Source: Acridotheres tristis
Taxonomy: Eukaryota > Chordata > Aves > Passeriformes > Sturnidae
Assembly: GCA_037013685.1 (NCBI GenBank)
Contig: CM072894.1
Location: 14,519,449-14,583,448, forward strand
DNA: 64,000 nucleotides
Reading direction: 5' to 3'
A program made the position numbers and the translations under genes. Under the pieces are notes generated by a model that was not told where the DNA came from, made no database searches, and saw only the letters and a list, made by a program, of their open reading frames with translations. This document shows, piece after piece, positions 63,001 through 64,000 of the stretch (positions are counted from its first letter, which is position 1; every line of letters begins with the position of its first letter).

Positions 63001-64000
63001 CCTTTTTATGCTTCATAATTTTTTTTGTTAGCTTTTATTTTTGCGTGACATGTAAAATTGGTGTCTCTCAATGCTAATTTTCCCTATGTGCTTATTTAAT
63101 GATTAAGGTTAAGATGCACTTGAAAAATGTATATGAAGCACCCTAAACATTCAGGATGATTTTTAGATAGCAGCTTTAGAATATGTTACAAGCTTTTCCC
63201 TTTCTGCAGGAATCTATAGAAGTAAAAATAAATTGCTATTAAAACCTTTGTAAAACCTTTTTTAAAGCATATAATTCATAAAATGATGAACCAACTTATT
63301 TTTAACCCGTGTCTCGTTCTCAGTAGATTTTTGTTGTTTTTCTAACTATGCCAGATTTATGACCCCTCCCTCACTAGGAGCTATGCTTGATGAAAGGTTG
63401 AGGTGGTTGACGTTGTGTACTTGGGTTATTCTCTCTAGCCTACATTATTCTCTCTTGTATATAGGCAATTTAAAATTGCATTGCTTTTAATCTAGGTCTT
63501 CACAATTCTGACTTGATCCTGAAATAAGCCTTTTTTATTGATACAATATTTATCTCTTTGCTCAGTTCTGTCTGCAAGGAGCAAAATTTAATGTTGCTTT
63601 TTTTTTGTGCAAGATGTGGTTGGCTCTAGAGCTTATAATGTTTCTTCTGTTAAGTTCTGAGGAGAGATCCTGTTCCACCTACTGTTACACCTTCCTGGGA
63701 TAAGAAAAAGCTGGAAGTCATACTTCCCAGAAGTTTAGTTAAGAAGTAAATGTAGGCTGGTGCACCTGTTTTTTATTATTCCATCCTCATGGAGGAGAAG
63801 GAATAGAAGCTATGGAGACAACTGCCCTTTGTCACAGGCACTTGGAAAGCACAGCAGTCCCACTTCAACAAAGCTCCTTCAAAACCACGTTTGGATGCTT
63901 CTTAAGTCATGCAAGAGATGCATACTGGCAGCTTAAATATATACTGTTGTCATTTTTAGGACCTGTGAATAAATTTGCTTGCTATCAGTGTGTGTTTAAA

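Larger units (their letters stand above)
53723..64000 (+). other. ZNF385B: ZNF385B intron after the first coding exon (continues beyond window)
   Basis: Begins with donor GTACAT at 53,723. No second ZNF385B exon (the conserved block before the second finger) could be found up to 64,000. Apart from a CR1 scrap, a small duplication and a CpG islet, the stretch is AT-rich non-coding DNA. The 88-codon + frame at 59,734-60,000 and other short frames have no recognisable domains. Confidence 0.65.

Noticed and set aside
53731..64000. Second coding exon of ZNF385B
   Set aside because: No open stretch between acceptor and donor encodes the expected conserved block or the second matrin-type finger; it must lie outside the window.

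Overview
This is vertebrate nuclear DNA, most likely from a bird. Gene density is very low, exons sit between large AT-rich non-coding stretches, and splice signals are canonical. The recognisable interspersed repeats are nearly all CR1-type LINE 3' ends (30.7, 39.6, 43.7 and 54.2 kb), plus one much older CR1/L3-like relic near 12-13 kb. I saw no tRNA, rRNA, CRISPR, phage or bacterial features. I could not determine the species.

Layout. Positions 1-2555 are the end of an intron. Positions 2556-4090 are the last coding exon of a + strand gene that I identify as CWC22, a spliceosome factor that recruits the exon-junction-complex helicase eIF4A3. The exon encodes a 510-residue basic tail, whose last ~320 residues are about 29 copies of an (S/N)SPHRR(ER)n(K)E unit. 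A short 3' UTR with AATAAA at 4315 follows. Positions 4341 to about 22,980 are intergenic and hold an old LINE relic (about 12.0-13.0 kb), a locally GC-richer patch (13.4-14.1 kb) and small repeats. At about 22,980-23,960 lies a strong CpG island with many GC boxes and a good splice donor at 23,563/23,564. I interpret it as the promoter and untranslated first exon of the next + strand gene. A ~30 kb stretch (the inferred first intron) follows. At 53,420-53,722 is an exon that begins translation (ATG at 53,422) and encodes the first matrin/U1-type C2H2 zinc finger of ZNF385B. The rest, to 64,000, is intron of that gene, with a second smaller CpG islet at 56.6-57.0 kb that could be an alternative promoter. 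Later ZNF385B exons lie beyond the window.

The order CWC22 then ZNF385B, in the same orientation, matches the arrangement I know from human 2q31, and this supports both identifications. The two genes are not known to act in one pathway; they are simply old neighbours. I did not find a convincing new biological system. The most unusual object is the CWC22 tail array: a large mixed-charge repeat in a low-complexity exon that is open in several reading frames. The other leads (alternative promoter, candidate conserved elements, a cryptic exon, a coding-like antisense patch) are weaker and are scored accordingly.
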